Positions 34,702 to 43,904 of a stretch of 64,000 bases of DNA are shown here, one piece after another (position 1 is the first letter of the stretch; the number at the start of each line of letters is the position of its first letter). A program made the translations under genes and the position numbers. Source of the stretch: Croceivirga sp. (GTDB taxonomy: Bacteria > Bacteroidota > Bacteroidia > Flavobacteriales > Flavobacteriaceae). The notes beneath the pieces are model-generated. The model was not told the origin of the DNA. It saw only the letters and a list, made by a program, of their open reading frames with translations, and did not search any database. The stretch covers positions 62,001 through 126,000 of the forward strand of contig JANQKR010000046.1 in the NCBI GenBank assembly GCA_028281025.1, in the 5' to 3' direction.

Positions 34702-35379
34702 ATGAATGGAATTAAATTGGCCGTTTTTGATATGGCCGGAACAACGGTCAATGAAAACAATGTTGTTTATAAGACAGTTCAGAAATCCTTGAAGGATGCT
34801 GGATACGATGTATCACTTGAGATGGTTTTGGAACACGGCGCTGGTAAGGAAAAAAGAAATGCAATTGCACATATCATTGACCTAATTAGCCTCAATAAAG
34901 TTGATTCGAAATTGATAGATGAAATATTTAAAAAATTCAGGGAAGATCTAAAATTGGCGTATGACAATATGGACGTTACCAGCTACGAGGGTGTGGAGGA
35001 ACTCTTTAAGCATCTTAGGGGCAAAGGGATAAAAGTGGTTTTAAACACGGGTTATGACCAAAGGACGGCGCAAAAACTACTTCAAAAACTGGAATGGCAA
35101 ATAGGGGAACATATAGATGATGTAATAACTGCAGATGATGTGAAAGTTGGAAGGCCATCCGCGGAGATGATTCAACTTGCCATGAAAAAGTTTGCAATAG
35201 AGGATGCTTCAAAAGTGCTCAAAGCCGGTGATTCTGTCGTAGACATCGAGGAAGGCAAAAATGCCAATTGTGGATTAACTGTCGGTGTATTGACTGGAGC
35301 ACAGACACGCGAGCAATTGCAGACCGCCGAACCCAGCTTAATTTTGGACAATTTGTCCGCGCTCAAAGAAGTACTTTGA
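34702..35379 (+). CDS. Phosphonatase-like HAD hydrolase (PhnX-like)
   Basis: A HAD-superfamily hydrolase of 225 aa. ATG 34702 (MNGIKLAVF) follows the oxidase stop by 10 bp. Motif I is DMAGTTV, the D-x-AGTT form found in phosphonoacetaldehyde hydrolase PhnX and its relatives; motif II is LNTGYD; motif III/IV is KVGRPSAE and KAGDSVVDIEEG. The cap has GAGKEKRN, whose Lys lies near where PhnX places its Schiff-base Lys, though alignment by eye cannot settle this. Likely cleaves a C-P bond or a phosphoester of a small metabolite in the cytoplasm. Its neighbours favour phosphonate. Confidence 0.8.
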   Translation: MNGIKLAVFDMAGTTVNENNVVYKTVQKSLKDAGYDVSLEMVLEHGAGKEKRNAIAHIIDLISLNKVDSKLIDEIFKKFREDLKLAYDNMDVTSYEGVEELFKHLRGKGIKVVLNTGYDQRTAQKLLQKLEWQIGEHIDDVITADDVKVGRPSAEMIQLAMKKFAIEDASKVLKAGDSVVDIEEGKNANCGLTVGVLTGAQTREQLQTAEPSLILDNLSALKEVL

Positions 35380-35946
35380 TCAAATAAAGAAATAGATGAC
35401 CAGCATTTTGGAGGTCACTTTTCCCTTATTTACGGGTACATGGGGGATTCTGCCATCAAAAAAGATGGAATCACCTTCATATAGTAGTACTTCTTGGTCA
35501 TCAATAATATAATGGCATTCGCCACTCAACACATATTTAAATTCAAAGGCATCGGTAGTAACCTTATCCCGTTTTGAGCCGGGTTGTACCTCTAACAGCA
35601 CGCTTTGGAAACCAACGGAGTTCAGGGACTTTCCAAAAAGGTAATTGTAGGTAAAGCCAATGGCTTCATCTTCTTTTTCAATTAAAGTGCTTTCATCTTT
35701 TCTTGCCACTAAAAAGTTTGCCCCATTGGTATGCGGCATGCCATCAAAGAAATCCCGTAACTCTATGTTCAATGCGTCAACAATCTTCAAAAAAACGGGT
35801 AGGGAGGGAATGGTCCTTCCATTTTCAATCCTGGAAATTAACCCAGAGGTGACCCCAGCTTTCATGGCAATATCACTTATGGTGTTTTGATTGTTCTTTC
35901 TGATCGCTTTTATTCGTTTTCCTATCCCAACAAGGTAGTCTTCCAT
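35380..35946 (-). CDS. XRE-family regulator with C-terminal cupin domain
   Basis: 188 aa: an N-terminal helix-turn-helix (IGKRIKAIRKNNQNTISDIA, then GLISRIENGRTIPSLPVFLK) and a C-terminal cupin (residues about 110-185, QPGSKRD, EFKYVLSGECHYIID, YEGDSIFFDGRIPHVP). Such regulators usually bind a small effector in the cupin. It is transcribed towards the hydrolase gene and away from the second SusC gene; its stop and the hydrolase stop are adjacent (35379/35380). It is the likely regulator of the second uptake operon and perhaps of itself. Confidence 0.92.
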   Translation of the reverse strand: MEDYLVGIGKRIKAIRKNNQNTISDIAMKAGVTSGLISRIENGRTIPSLPVFLKIVDALNIELRDFFDGMPHTNGANFLVARKDESTLIEKEDEAIGFTYNYLFGKSLNSVGFQSVLLEVQPGSKRDKVTTDAFEFKYVLSGECHYIIDDQEVLLYEGDSIFFDGRIPHVPVNKGKVTSKMLVIYFFI

Positions 35947-36230
35947 AATGGTTATGATTTTTTTGACACTTTACTTTTAGTAATATTCTTTTTGGTTCTT
36001 AAAATCGTTTAATGATTAGTAATTCATTGTTAAACAGTAAAATAATAACCTTTTCATTTTCTGCAAGATATCATAATTGTTGAATATTTGTAAATAATAT
36101 TAAGATAACTTTTGGTTCGATAGCTTAACCTAAAGCTACATTTTTTTTAATATCAATAGAAGCCTGCCTTGAATTTCTTGGATGATATTTGTTTATAAAT
36201 AATTAACCAAATTTTACAAATACTCAACAA
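35947..36230. promoter_or_regulatory. Divergent regulatory region between XRE-cupin gene and second susC
   Basis: 284 very AT-rich bases. Candidate operators: an inverted repeat TAGCTT-N6-AAGCTA at 36121-36138, 93 bp before susC; TTACT-TTT-AGTAA at 35971-35983, 25 bp before the regulator start; and a repeated TTTTGGTTC at about 35990-35998 and 36111-36118. These could be bound by the XRE-cupin protein. No promoter could be fixed with confidence. Confidence 0.4.
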
Positions 36231-39200
36231 ATGAAGAGAACATTAGTGCTCGCATTGTTTACGGGTTTGGTAGGCTTTGTCGGGTTGGCACAAAAAACTT
36301 TTACGGGAACGGTAGTTGACGAAAGCAACGTACCATTGCCCGGAGCTTCGGTTGTCATTAAAGGTAGCAGCACCGGTGTTGCCACGGATTTTGATGGCAA
36401 TTTTGAAATTGAACTTTCGGACGGTTCGGAAATTCTTTTGGTATCTTATGTGGGTTATCTCACAAAGGAATTTGATGTAGCAAATCAATCAAATGCAACC
36501 ATTCAACTTGTACCGGATGCCCAAAACCTTGATGAGGTTGTGGTTACGGCACTTGGGATTGAACGGGAAAAGAAAAGGTTGGGATATTCCGTTCAAGAAG
36601 TAAAGAACGAAAATCTTGTTACTGCCCGCGAGACCAACGTGACCAATTCATTGGCCGGTCGTGTTGCGGGTGTTCAAGTAACAGGTGGTGGATCGGGAGT
36701 TGGTTCAACTTCTAGAATAGTGATCCGGGGTGAAGGATCATTGATACCCGGGAACAATTCGCCCCTTTTTGTTGTTGACGGTATCCCTATTACCAATAGG
36801 ACCATCAGCAACAGGGCAGAAGGTAACCTGGAGACCGATTTTGGAAATGGAGCAGCGGACATTAATCCTGATGATATCGAATCAATCTCCATTCTTAAAG
36901 GTCCCAATGCAACCGCCCTGTATGGATCTCGGGGTTTGAATGGCGTGGTTTTGGTGACTACCAAATCGGGTTCAAGAACGCAAGGTTTGGGAATTAGCTT
37001 TACACAAAATATCACCTTTGAAGATGCCCTGAGAATCCCAAAATACCAGAACCAATACGGTCAAGGTGCAGGGGGTGAATTTGCATTTGGCGATGGTTTT
37101 GGTGGTGGTATCAATGATAATATTGATGAAAGTTGGGGCCCTGCTTTAAATGGCCAATTGATTGCCCAGCATGACAGCCCTACCACTAGCGGTTTTAGGG
37201 CGGGGGACTTTGCAGTAAGGCCCCGAAATCCCGATGGGACATTTGCCGATGAGATTGTTGCCACTCCATGGGTGGCAAACCCCGGCAATATTGAAGATGG
37301 ATTCTTTGAAACGGGAAGGACATTAACCACCAACCTTTCATTGACCGGAGGTAACGAACAAGGTAATTTTAGGTTGTCCCTCACCAATTTGGATAATGAA
37401 GGGATACTTCCAAACACGGATTTTAACAGGAAGACCTATGCGCTGAGTGGAGCTTACAACCTTGCGGATTGGTTAAGGGTCTCATCATCCATTAACTACG
37501 TCAACAGTAGTAGCAACAACAGACCGAACAACTCCTACGGTACAGAAAACATTATGTACCTATGGGTTTGGTTCGGGCGTCAGATCAATATGGACTCGCT
37601 TCGTGACTACTGGCAACCAGGATTGGAAGGTAGGCAACAGTTCAATTACAACTACAACTGGCATGATAACCCTTTCTTTACCATGTTTGAAAATACCAAT
37701 GGGTTTGACAAGCATCGAATTTTTGGTAATGCAAGGGCCGATATCAACCTTACCAAGGACCTATCCTTAATGGTCAGGACGGGGATTGATTATTTTAGTG
37801 AACTTAGAACCGGAAGACGGGCATACAGTACCCAACGTTTTGCGCGTGGCCAATATAGGGAAGATGATATTTTCTTTAAGGAACAGAACACTGATTTCCT
37901 GTTGACCTATAATAAAGAGATCGATGGGGATTTTACAATTGGGGCGTCCCTTGGGGGTAACATTAGGAAGGAGGAGAACAGGTACAAAAGGATAAGTGCC
38001 AATTCCTTATCGGTTCCGGGCATCTACAATTTCCAGAATGCTGCCGAACCATTGGCGAAGACCCAATTTAATGATGAACGAAAAATAAATTCCCTGTATG
38101 CCTTTGCCAATCTGTCCTACAAGAACATGTTGTTCCTGGATGTTACGGGGAGAAATGACTGGTCAAGTACACTCCCTGCTGATAATAACTCTTATTTCTA
38201 TCCTTCAGTAGGTCTGAGTGCCATTTTATCGGACATGTTTCAACTACCCCAAGCCTTCACTTTCTTAAAGCTGCGTGGCGGTTGGGCAAGAGTTGGTAAC
38301 GATACCGATCCCTATGCGCTCAGGAACACTTTTGGGTTTAACGAACCCTTTGGAAACTTTCAAAGGGTAAGTGCTTCGAGCGTGCTTAGAAACGAAAACT
38401 TAAAACCAGAAGAGGCCAATTCCATTGAGGTAGGGGCGGACATTCGATTTTTTGGCAATCGATTGGGGTTGGATATTACCTATTACAACTCAATCACCAG
38501 GAACCAAATCCTAACTTTACCCGTTGCCAATACTTCAGGATTCAATTCCAGAATTATAAATGCAGGTGAAATTCAAAATCAAGGTATTGAGATTGTTTTG
38601 AATGCCAATCCAATCCGAACGGATAATTTCAGTTGGGACACATCAATGAACTTTACCAGTGCGCGTGGGGAGGTAAAGGAATTGACCGATGGAATCAATA
38701 CCTACGAGATGTCCAATAACTACTTGAGCGTTCAAGCTAGGGTAGGTGGCAGAATGGGCGATGTTTATGGTACGGGTTTGGTAACCGTGGATGACCCTGA
38801 TAGTGAGTTCTTCGGTCAAGTGGTCCATGACGAAAACGGTTTTTCGTTACGGGATCCAAACCTCAAAAAACTGGGGAATTACAATCCAGATTTCACCTTG
38901 GGCTGGCAAAACAATTTTTCCTATAAAAACTTTAACCTTGGGTTTCTGTTTGATTGGAGACAAGGTGGGGTGATCATGTCACGGACCGTATTGATCGGTG
39001 GCACTTCAGGTTTAATGGATTTTACGGCAGTTGGCCGTGAAACCGGTATTGTTTCAGAAGGGGTCATTCAAAATGCCGATGGTTCCTATAGACCTAATGA
39101 TGTTACCTTGAGCGGTCGTGATTATTACTGGTGGAGATACAACCGCGGCAATGAGGAGATCGGTATGTTCGATGCCAGCTTCCTTAAATTGAGGGAAGTA

Positions 39201-39419
39201 AAGCTGGGATATAGCTTTCCGCAAAATTTGTTGAAGGACACTTTTATACGATCGTTGAACATTGCCCTTGTGGGCAGAAACCTTGCCCTTTGGACCGAGA
39301 ACCCCCATTTTGACCCCGAGACCATCTCGTTCAATGGAGGTACCGTTGTTCCCGGGGTGGAGGACATGGCCTTACCAAGCTCCAGAAGCTATGGATTTAA
39401 TATAAACGTAACTTTCTAA
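36231..39419 (+). CDS. Second SusC/RagA-type TonB-dependent outer-membrane receptor
   Basis: 1062 aa with a signal peptide (residues 1-20, cleaved near GLAQ), a carboxypeptidase-regulatory-like domain (FTGTVVDESNVPLPGASVVI), plug with LDEVVVTALGIEREKKRLGY, VAGVQVTG and ISILKGPNATALYGSRGLNG, and a C-terminal barrel ending in Phe. Unlike the first SusC it has no STN domain, so it should not signal through FecR; the divergent XRE-cupin regulator is the obvious alternative control. It heads an operon with susD, phosphodiesterase, oxidase, PbfA-like enzyme and metallophosphatase. Confidence 0.95.
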   Translation: MKRTLVLALFTGLVGFVGLAQKTFTGTVVDESNVPLPGASVVIKGSSTGVATDFDGNFEIELSDGSEILLVSYVGYLTKEFDVANQSNATIQLVPDAQNLDEVVVTALGIEREKKRLGYSVQEVKNENLVTARETNVTNSLAGRVAGVQVTGGGSGVGSTSRIVIRGEGSLIPGNNSPLFVVDGIPITNRTISNRAEGNLETDFGNGAADINPDDIESISILKGPNATALYGSRGLNGVVLVTTKSGSRTQGLGISFTQNITFEDALRIPKYQNQYGQGAGGEFAFGDGFGGGINDNIDESWGPALNGQLIAQHDSPTTSGFRAGDFAVRPRNPDGTFADEIVATPWVANPGNIEDGFFETGRTLTTNLSLTGGNEQGNFRLSLTNLDNEGILPNTDFNRKTYALSGAYNLADWLRVSSSINYVNSSSNNRPNNSYGTENIMYLWVWFGRQINMDSLRDYWQPGLEGRQQFNYNYNWHDNPFFTMFENTNGFDKHRIFGNARADINLTKDLSLMVRTGIDYFSELRTGRRAYSTQRFARGQYREDDIFFKEQNTDFLLTYNKEIDGDFTIGASLGGNIRKEENRYKRISANSLSVPGIYNFQNAAEPLAKTQFNDERKINSLYAFANLSYKNMLFLDVTGRNDWSSTLPADNNSYFYPSVGLSAILSDMFQLPQAFTFLKLRGGWARVGNDTDPYALRNTFGFNEPFGNFQRVSASSVLRNENLKPEEANSIEVGADIRFFGNRLGLDITYYNSITRNQILTLPVANTSGFNSRIINAGEIQNQGIEIVLNANPIRTDNFSWDTSMNFTSARGEVKELTDGINTYEMSNNYLSVQARVGGRMGDVYGTGLVTVDDPDSEFFGQVVHDENGFSLRDPNLKKLGNYNPDFTLGWQNNFSYKNFNLGFLFDWRQGGVIMSRTVLIGGTSGLMDFTAVGRETGIVSEGVIQNADGSYRPNDVTLSGRDYYWWRYNRGNEEIGMFDASFLKLREVKLGYSFPQNLLKDTFIRSLNIALVGRNLALWTENPHFDPETISFNGGTVVPGVEDMALPSSRSYGFNINVTF

Positions 39420-39438
39420 ATAGTATAGGATTAAGAAA

Positions 39439-40890
39439 ATGAAAAAGTATATAACAATTGGTGCAGTTGCCTTTCTGACCTTGTTTGGCTGTACGGAAGA
39501 TTTTGAGGAAATCAACACCAACCCGAACGAGCCAGAAGTGGTCAGTTCAGATTTGTTGTTGTCAACCGTCATTTCCACTTTGGCGACCACTGCAGCTGAT
39601 GCCAGCGGATGGGACAGGGGAAATATCGTGGCACAATTGACCGCTAAAATCAACTTTACCGGTTTTGATCGGTATAGTTGGGGATCGGAGTCAGGTCTTT
39701 GGAACACCTACTATGGCATACTTCCGGAAATAAATATCATCCTTGAAAATGCCAGGGCCGAAGAAAGTAGAAATACCAGTTACGAAGGTATCGCACTTAC
39801 GCTTAGGGCGTACGTATTTGCAAACCTTACCGATAATTATGGTGATGTGCCATTTTCTGAGGCAATTAGCGGTATTGAAGGGAATTTTACCCCGGCTTAT
39901 GATACACAGGAAGACATCTACGAAGGTATTTTGACCGATTTGGGTACGGCAGAGGCCCAATTGGCATTGGGTCAACCAATATTGGGAGGAGATGTTTTAT
40001 ATGGGGGTGATATTGAGAAATGGCGAAAATTTGCCAACTCACTTCGCTTGCGTTATTTGATGCGCGCATCGAATAGACTTGAAGGGGGATTTGTTTCCAT
40101 AGAGATGGCCTCAATTTTGGATTCCGGTATTTTTATCGCCACCAATGAGGACAATGCGGCTATGGTCTATCCAGCTTCCACCCAAATTGATTCATGGCCA
40201 ATTAGTACAGGACGAATTGGTGGTTTTGACGAACATCGCATGAGCGAGACCAGTGAGGCAACTTTAAAGCAGTTTAATGATGGCCGTCTTGAAGCATGGT
40301 TTCAACCTACCGATAACCCGGAGGACGATCCAACACTTTTTGTAGGTTTACCAAATGGGTTAAGTGAAGATGCAGCCTCCACTTTCAATGGTGGGGCAAG
40401 TAATGTTTCCCGTTTGAACCAAGCTTTCTTTTACGATAGTCCAAATTCCGTAAAAGCGGCAATAATTCAGGCTGCCGAGGTGCACTTTATCTTTGCCGAA
40501 GCCCTCCAAAGAGGGTTGCTGAGCGGTGGGGATGCGGAGGTTTTTTATAATGAAGGTGTTCGCCTGTCCTTTGAATATTGGGGTGTAGATCAAGATGTTC
40601 CGTCGTATTTGACCCAGCCAGGTGTGGCGTATGATGGGGAATTGGAGACTATAATTACACAGAAGTGGTTGGCCTCTTTTTTGGTTGGCCTGGAAGGTTG
40701 GTATGATTTCAGAAGGACTGGCTTTCCGTCCGCAATCGTTCCTGGTCCCAACAACACCAATGCAGATAGGGTTCCCGTAAGGTTTTTATACCCGGATTCC
40801 GAACAAACATTGAATGGGGACAATTATCAAGCGGCAGTTTCAAGATTTGGAGGTGATGACATTAATACTAAAGGATGGTGGGAAAATTAA
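39439..40890 (+). CDS. SusD-like substrate-binding surface lipoprotein, second pair
   Basis: 483 aa, starting 19 bp after its SusC partner. Lipobox LFGCTED is near residue 15. It shows SusD-like helical repeats (EGIALTLRAYVFANLTDNYGD, DIEKWRKFANSLRLRYLMR) and belongs to the shorter, SusD_2-like branch, clearly different from the 585-aa SusD of the first pair. It captures the ligand at the cell surface for the second SusC. Its last codons overlap the next gene by 16 bp. Confidence 0.92.
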   Translation: MKKYITIGAVAFLTLFGCTEDFEEINTNPNEPEVVSSDLLLSTVISTLATTAADASGWDRGNIVAQLTAKINFTGFDRYSWGSESGLWNTYYGILPEINIILENARAEESRNTSYEGIALTLRAYVFANLTDNYGDVPFSEAISGIEGNFTPAYDTQEDIYEGILTDLGTAEAQLALGQPILGGDVLYGGDIEKWRKFANSLRLRYLMRASNRLEGGFVSIEMASILDSGIFIATNEDNAAMVYPASTQIDSWPISTGRIGGFDEHRMSETSEATLKQFNDGRLEAWFQPTDNPEDDPTLFVGLPNGLSEDAASTFNGGASNVSRLNQAFFYDSPNSVKAAIIQAAEVHFIFAEALQRGLLSGGDAEVFYNEGVRLSFEYWGVDQDVPSYLTQPGVAYDGELETIITQKWLASFLVGLEGWYDFRRTGFPSAIVPGPNNTNADRVPVRFLYPDSEQTLNGDNYQAAVSRFGGDDINTKGWWEN

Positions 40891-42569
40891 AAAGAACAGT
40901 GTTTAAGCATTTTTTTCAAGTAGGTATGGCAACGACCATAGGAATTTTATTCCTATGGTCTTGTTCATCTAAGAACACCACCGAACTTCACAAAATTGAA
41001 CACATAATTGTTATCGGGGTAGATGGTATGAGTCCGGATGGGATCCAAAAAGCTGAGACCCCGATGCTGGATACCATGATTGTCAACGGCGCAGCTACAA
41101 TGTACGCCCGTTCGGTGTTCCCATCAAGTTCAAGTCCCAATTGGGCCAGTATGTTAATGGGGGCAGATACGGAGCATCATGGTATCACCTCCAATGCCTG
41201 GCAAAAGCATGACCACAAATTACCTCCGGTAGTTGTGACCGAAGAAGGAACTTTCCCAACAATTTTCACCCTGTACAAAGATCAGACGCCGGAAGCCCAT
41301 GTGGGCGCTATTTATGACTGGGACGACTTTGGCCGACTCTTTGAAAAGACCGATGTTGCTTTTGACATTAACGGCGACCACGAAGATGGCACTACCACCG
41401 ATGCCGTGGCCTACATTAAAGAACATCGTCCAAATTTCACCTTTGTACACTTAGATCATGTTGATCATGCCGGGCACAGCATGGGGCATGGCAGTTCTGG
41501 ATACTACACCTCGGTAGCAAAGGCAGATTCCTTGATATCGGAAATTGTGGACGCCACCAAGGAAGTCGGAATTTTTGAAAAGACCATGTTCATTGTGGCT
41601 TCTGACCATGGTGGATTGGGCTATGGTCATGGGGGCGAAAGCCCTGCGGAAATGACCGTCCCCTTTATACTTTATGGCGCAGGTATCAAAAAAGGCTATA
41701 CCATCGAGGAAACGGTCTACCAGTTTGATAATGCATCGACCGTAGCTTATGCTGCAGGTTTGGAACAACCGCAGTCATGGATCGGCAGACCGGTAAAAGG
41801 GGCTTTCATTGGAAATGAAAAGCCTGTAATAAGGTATAAAAAAAAGGAAATGATATCGGCTCCCCGGATTTTGCCCAGCACTGGTCATTTTACCCCTGCG
41901 GGGGGTGTGTTCAGGGCAGACTCCGCTAAGGTAGAAATGCAAAACCCCAATAATGATGGCACCATTCATTTTACTTTGGATGCCACTGAACCGACCGTTG
42001 AAAGCGAAGTGTATGGACTATCGTTTTATCTTGGTCGGACAACGGTTGTCAAGGCAGCTGTCTTTATGGAAAACGAAAGCCAAAGTACGGTCTCGGAAGG
42101 TAATTTCAGACTTATCCCTGAAACCAAACCTGCTCCTGTGATGTACGAGGTCTTTCATGGCGATAAAATGGAACGCTTGCCTGAATTCAAAGTGCTAAGT
42201 CCTGTTTTCAAAGGAAAAGTGGATGATTTCTCACATGTCGGAATTTTGGGAAACACGGCAAGGAAAGAACAGGTGGCCTTGGTGATGGAAAGTCACCTAG
42301 AAATAGATTACTCGGGCAAGTATACTTTCTTTATCAATAGTGATGATGGTAGTAAATTGTATGTCAATGGCTTACTTCTTGCTGATAACGATGGTAATCA
42401 CGGTGTGCTCGAACGAAGCGGAAGCCTGGACCTGGAAAAGGGGAAGCACCTCATAAGGGTGGAGTTCTACAATGGCGGGGGCGGTTACCATTTGGATGTG
42501 CGCTATAAGGGGCCAAACGTGCCCAAACAGATCATACCGTCCAATAAACTTTATACAAAAGCCAATTGA
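40875..42569 (+). CDS. Type I phosphodiesterase/alkaline-phosphatase-superfamily lipoprotein with CHB_HEX_C-like and PA14 domains
   Basis: 564 aa. Lipoprotein signal with Cys in LFLWSCSS. The catalytic domain (about 42-325) has VIGVDGMSPDG, nucleophile region FPSSSSPNWASMLMG and metal ligands HLDHVDHAGHSMGHG and ASDHGGLGYGHGG, as in nucleotide pyrophosphatase/phosphodiesterase or phosphonoacetate-hydrolase-like enzymes. Next comes a small beta domain with TIHFTLDATEPT, like the chitobiase C-terminal domain. Last is a PA14 domain (SGKYTFFINSDDGSKLYVNG). The accessory domains suggest a glycan-linked substrate. It overlaps susD by 16 bp. Whether it cleaves P-O or C-P bonds is open. Confidence 0.85.
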   Translation: MVGKLKRTVFKHFFQVGMATTIGILFLWSCSSKNTTELHKIEHIIVIGVDGMSPDGIQKAETPMLDTMIVNGAATMYARSVFPSSSSPNWASMLMGADTEHHGITSNAWQKHDHKLPPVVVTEEGTFPTIFTLYKDQTPEAHVGAIYDWDDFGRLFEKTDVAFDINGDHEDGTTTDAVAYIKEHRPNFTFVHLDHVDHAGHSMGHGSSGYYTSVAKADSLISEIVDATKEVGIFEKTMFIVASDHGGLGYGHGGESPAEMTVPFILYGAGIKKGYTIEETVYQFDNASTVAYAAGLEQPQSWIGRPVKGAFIGNEKPVIRYKKKEMISAPRILPSTGHFTPAGGVFRADSAKVEMQNPNNDGTIHFTLDATEPTVESEVYGLSFYLGRTTVVKAAVFMENESQSTVSEGNFRLIPETKPAPVMYEVFHGDKMERLPEFKVLSPVFKGKVDDFSHVGILGNTARKEQVALVMESHLEIDYSGKYTFFINSDDGSKLYVNGLLLADNDGNHGVLERSGSLDLEKGKHLIRVEFYNGGGGYHLDVRYKGPNVPKQIIPSNKLYTKAN

Positions 42570-42577
42570 ACAGTGCT

Positions 42578-43819
42578 ATGGATATTGAAACCAAAAAAGC
42601 AGGGGCGGTGGTCATAGGAGCCGGAACCATTGGGGCGGCTACGGCATGGCATTTGGCAAAAAGGGGTGTAAGGGACGTAATGTTGGTAGATCGGAATCAA
42701 GTAGGAACGGGTAATACGTCCAAAGCCGCTTCCCTAATGACCTCAATACGTCACAAAGAGGCTATGGTACCCCTGATAAAGGAAACTTATGACAATATTG
42801 ATGAGATAGAGAACCTTACAGGTGAGTCCGTAGGAAAACAGACCGTAGGAACCTTACATATAGCAGCCTCCCAAACCACATCACGAACTTTGGACCAGCT
42901 AAGGGAAATTGCCGATAGGCACCAAGTGCCCTATCAAGAACTGGATATCGAACAGCTTCAGGAAAAACTACCATGGTACAATGCTGAAAAAGCGGTTCGA
43001 ACCTTGTTTTTCGAGCACGATGCTTTTGTGGACGCCTATGTGTTGGCCAAAGTGTTTGCGGAAGCGGCAAAAAAAGAAGGAGCCTTGGTAATACAAAATA
43101 CCGAAGTGTTGGAACTTGTGCGACAAAACAAGACAATGACTGCTATAAAGACCAATAAGGGCACTATTGAGACGCCTATTGTTGTAGATGCTGCCGGTGC
43201 TTGGGCCAATCAGCTTTCGTTACAGGTCAATGTACCCATACCTATGGCCCCGGTACGAAGCATTTACTGGATTACGGAAAAGAACGAAAACCTATTTCCA
43301 AAAGACCAGCCCATGGTCTCGATGCCCGATGCCATGGCCTATTCACGACCAGAAGCTGGTGGACTGCTCTTCGGCCTAAGGGAAGAGAACAGTCCGCACT
43401 TTCATCCCGACGAGCTGGAAAAAGCGCCCAATTCCGAATTTTTGGGAAATCCTGAGGACCAATGGGATATTATTATGGAGCATGGTCAGGATTTTGCTTC
43501 TTTTTTTCCTGGGTTCGAAGAGCTGGGCATTGAAAACTGTATTACCGGTATTTCTACCTATACCCCGGATGGATATTACACCTTTGGTGAGTTGCCCAAT
43601 GTGGCCAAGGGTTTTTATGTGGCGGCGGGGTGTTCCGGCGCTGGCGTGGCCGGTTCGGGAGGTATTGGCAGAATGATTTCGGAAATGGTATTGGGGCAAG
43701 AACTTTATGCCGATCCAAGTGCATTCCTGGTGGATAGGATAACTGATTTTGATCCTATGTCAGAAGCATTTGGACAACGTTGTGCCGACGCCCGAAGCAA
43801 AAAGAAGGATGGAGGTTGA
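42578..43819 (+). CDS. FAD-dependent amine oxidoreductase (DAO family), phosphonate operon
   Basis: 413 aa from ATG 42578 (MDIETKKAG); a TTG at 42566 overlapping the previous stop is an alternative start. The N-terminal Rossmann motif is VVIGAGTIGAATAWHLAKRG, then NTSKAASLMTSIRH, and a C-terminal VAAGCSGAGVAGSGGIG flavin loop. Similar to sarcosine/dimethylglycine-oxidase-type enzymes. Between a phosphodiesterase and a PbfA-like lyase, it probably oxidises an aminophosphonate, perhaps an N-methylated one, as described for FAD enzymes of other phosphonate clusters. Substrate inferred only from context. Confidence 0.8.
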   Translation: MDIETKKAGAVVIGAGTIGAATAWHLAKRGVRDVMLVDRNQVGTGNTSKAASLMTSIRHKEAMVPLIKETYDNIDEIENLTGESVGKQTVGTLHIAASQTTSRTLDQLREIADRHQVPYQELDIEQLQEKLPWYNAEKAVRTLFFEHDAFVDAYVLAKVFAEAAKKEGALVIQNTEVLELVRQNKTMTAIKTNKGTIETPIVVDAAGAWANQLSLQVNVPIPMAPVRSIYWITEKNENLFPKDQPMVSMPDAMAYSRPEAGGLLFGLREENSPHFHPDELEKAPNSEFLGNPEDQWDIIMEHGQDFASFFPGFEELGIENCITGISTYTPDGYYTFGELPNVAKGFYVAAGCSGAGVAGSGGIGRMISEMVLGQELYADPSAFLVDRITDFDPMSEAFGQRCADARSKKKDGG

Positions 43820-43904
43820 ACATGGGGCGAACCACCCAAAAGCAGGGTTTCGGAAGGAAGGATGTGAAATCCATTAAATAAACGGGTATTTTCAAAATGG
43901 AACT

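Noticed and set aside
42578-43819. Naming the second FAD enzyme as glycine oxidase (ThiO) or sarcosine oxidase.
   Set aside because: No thiamine or sarcosine pathway genes are adjacent; general DAO-family motifs do not fix the substrate.
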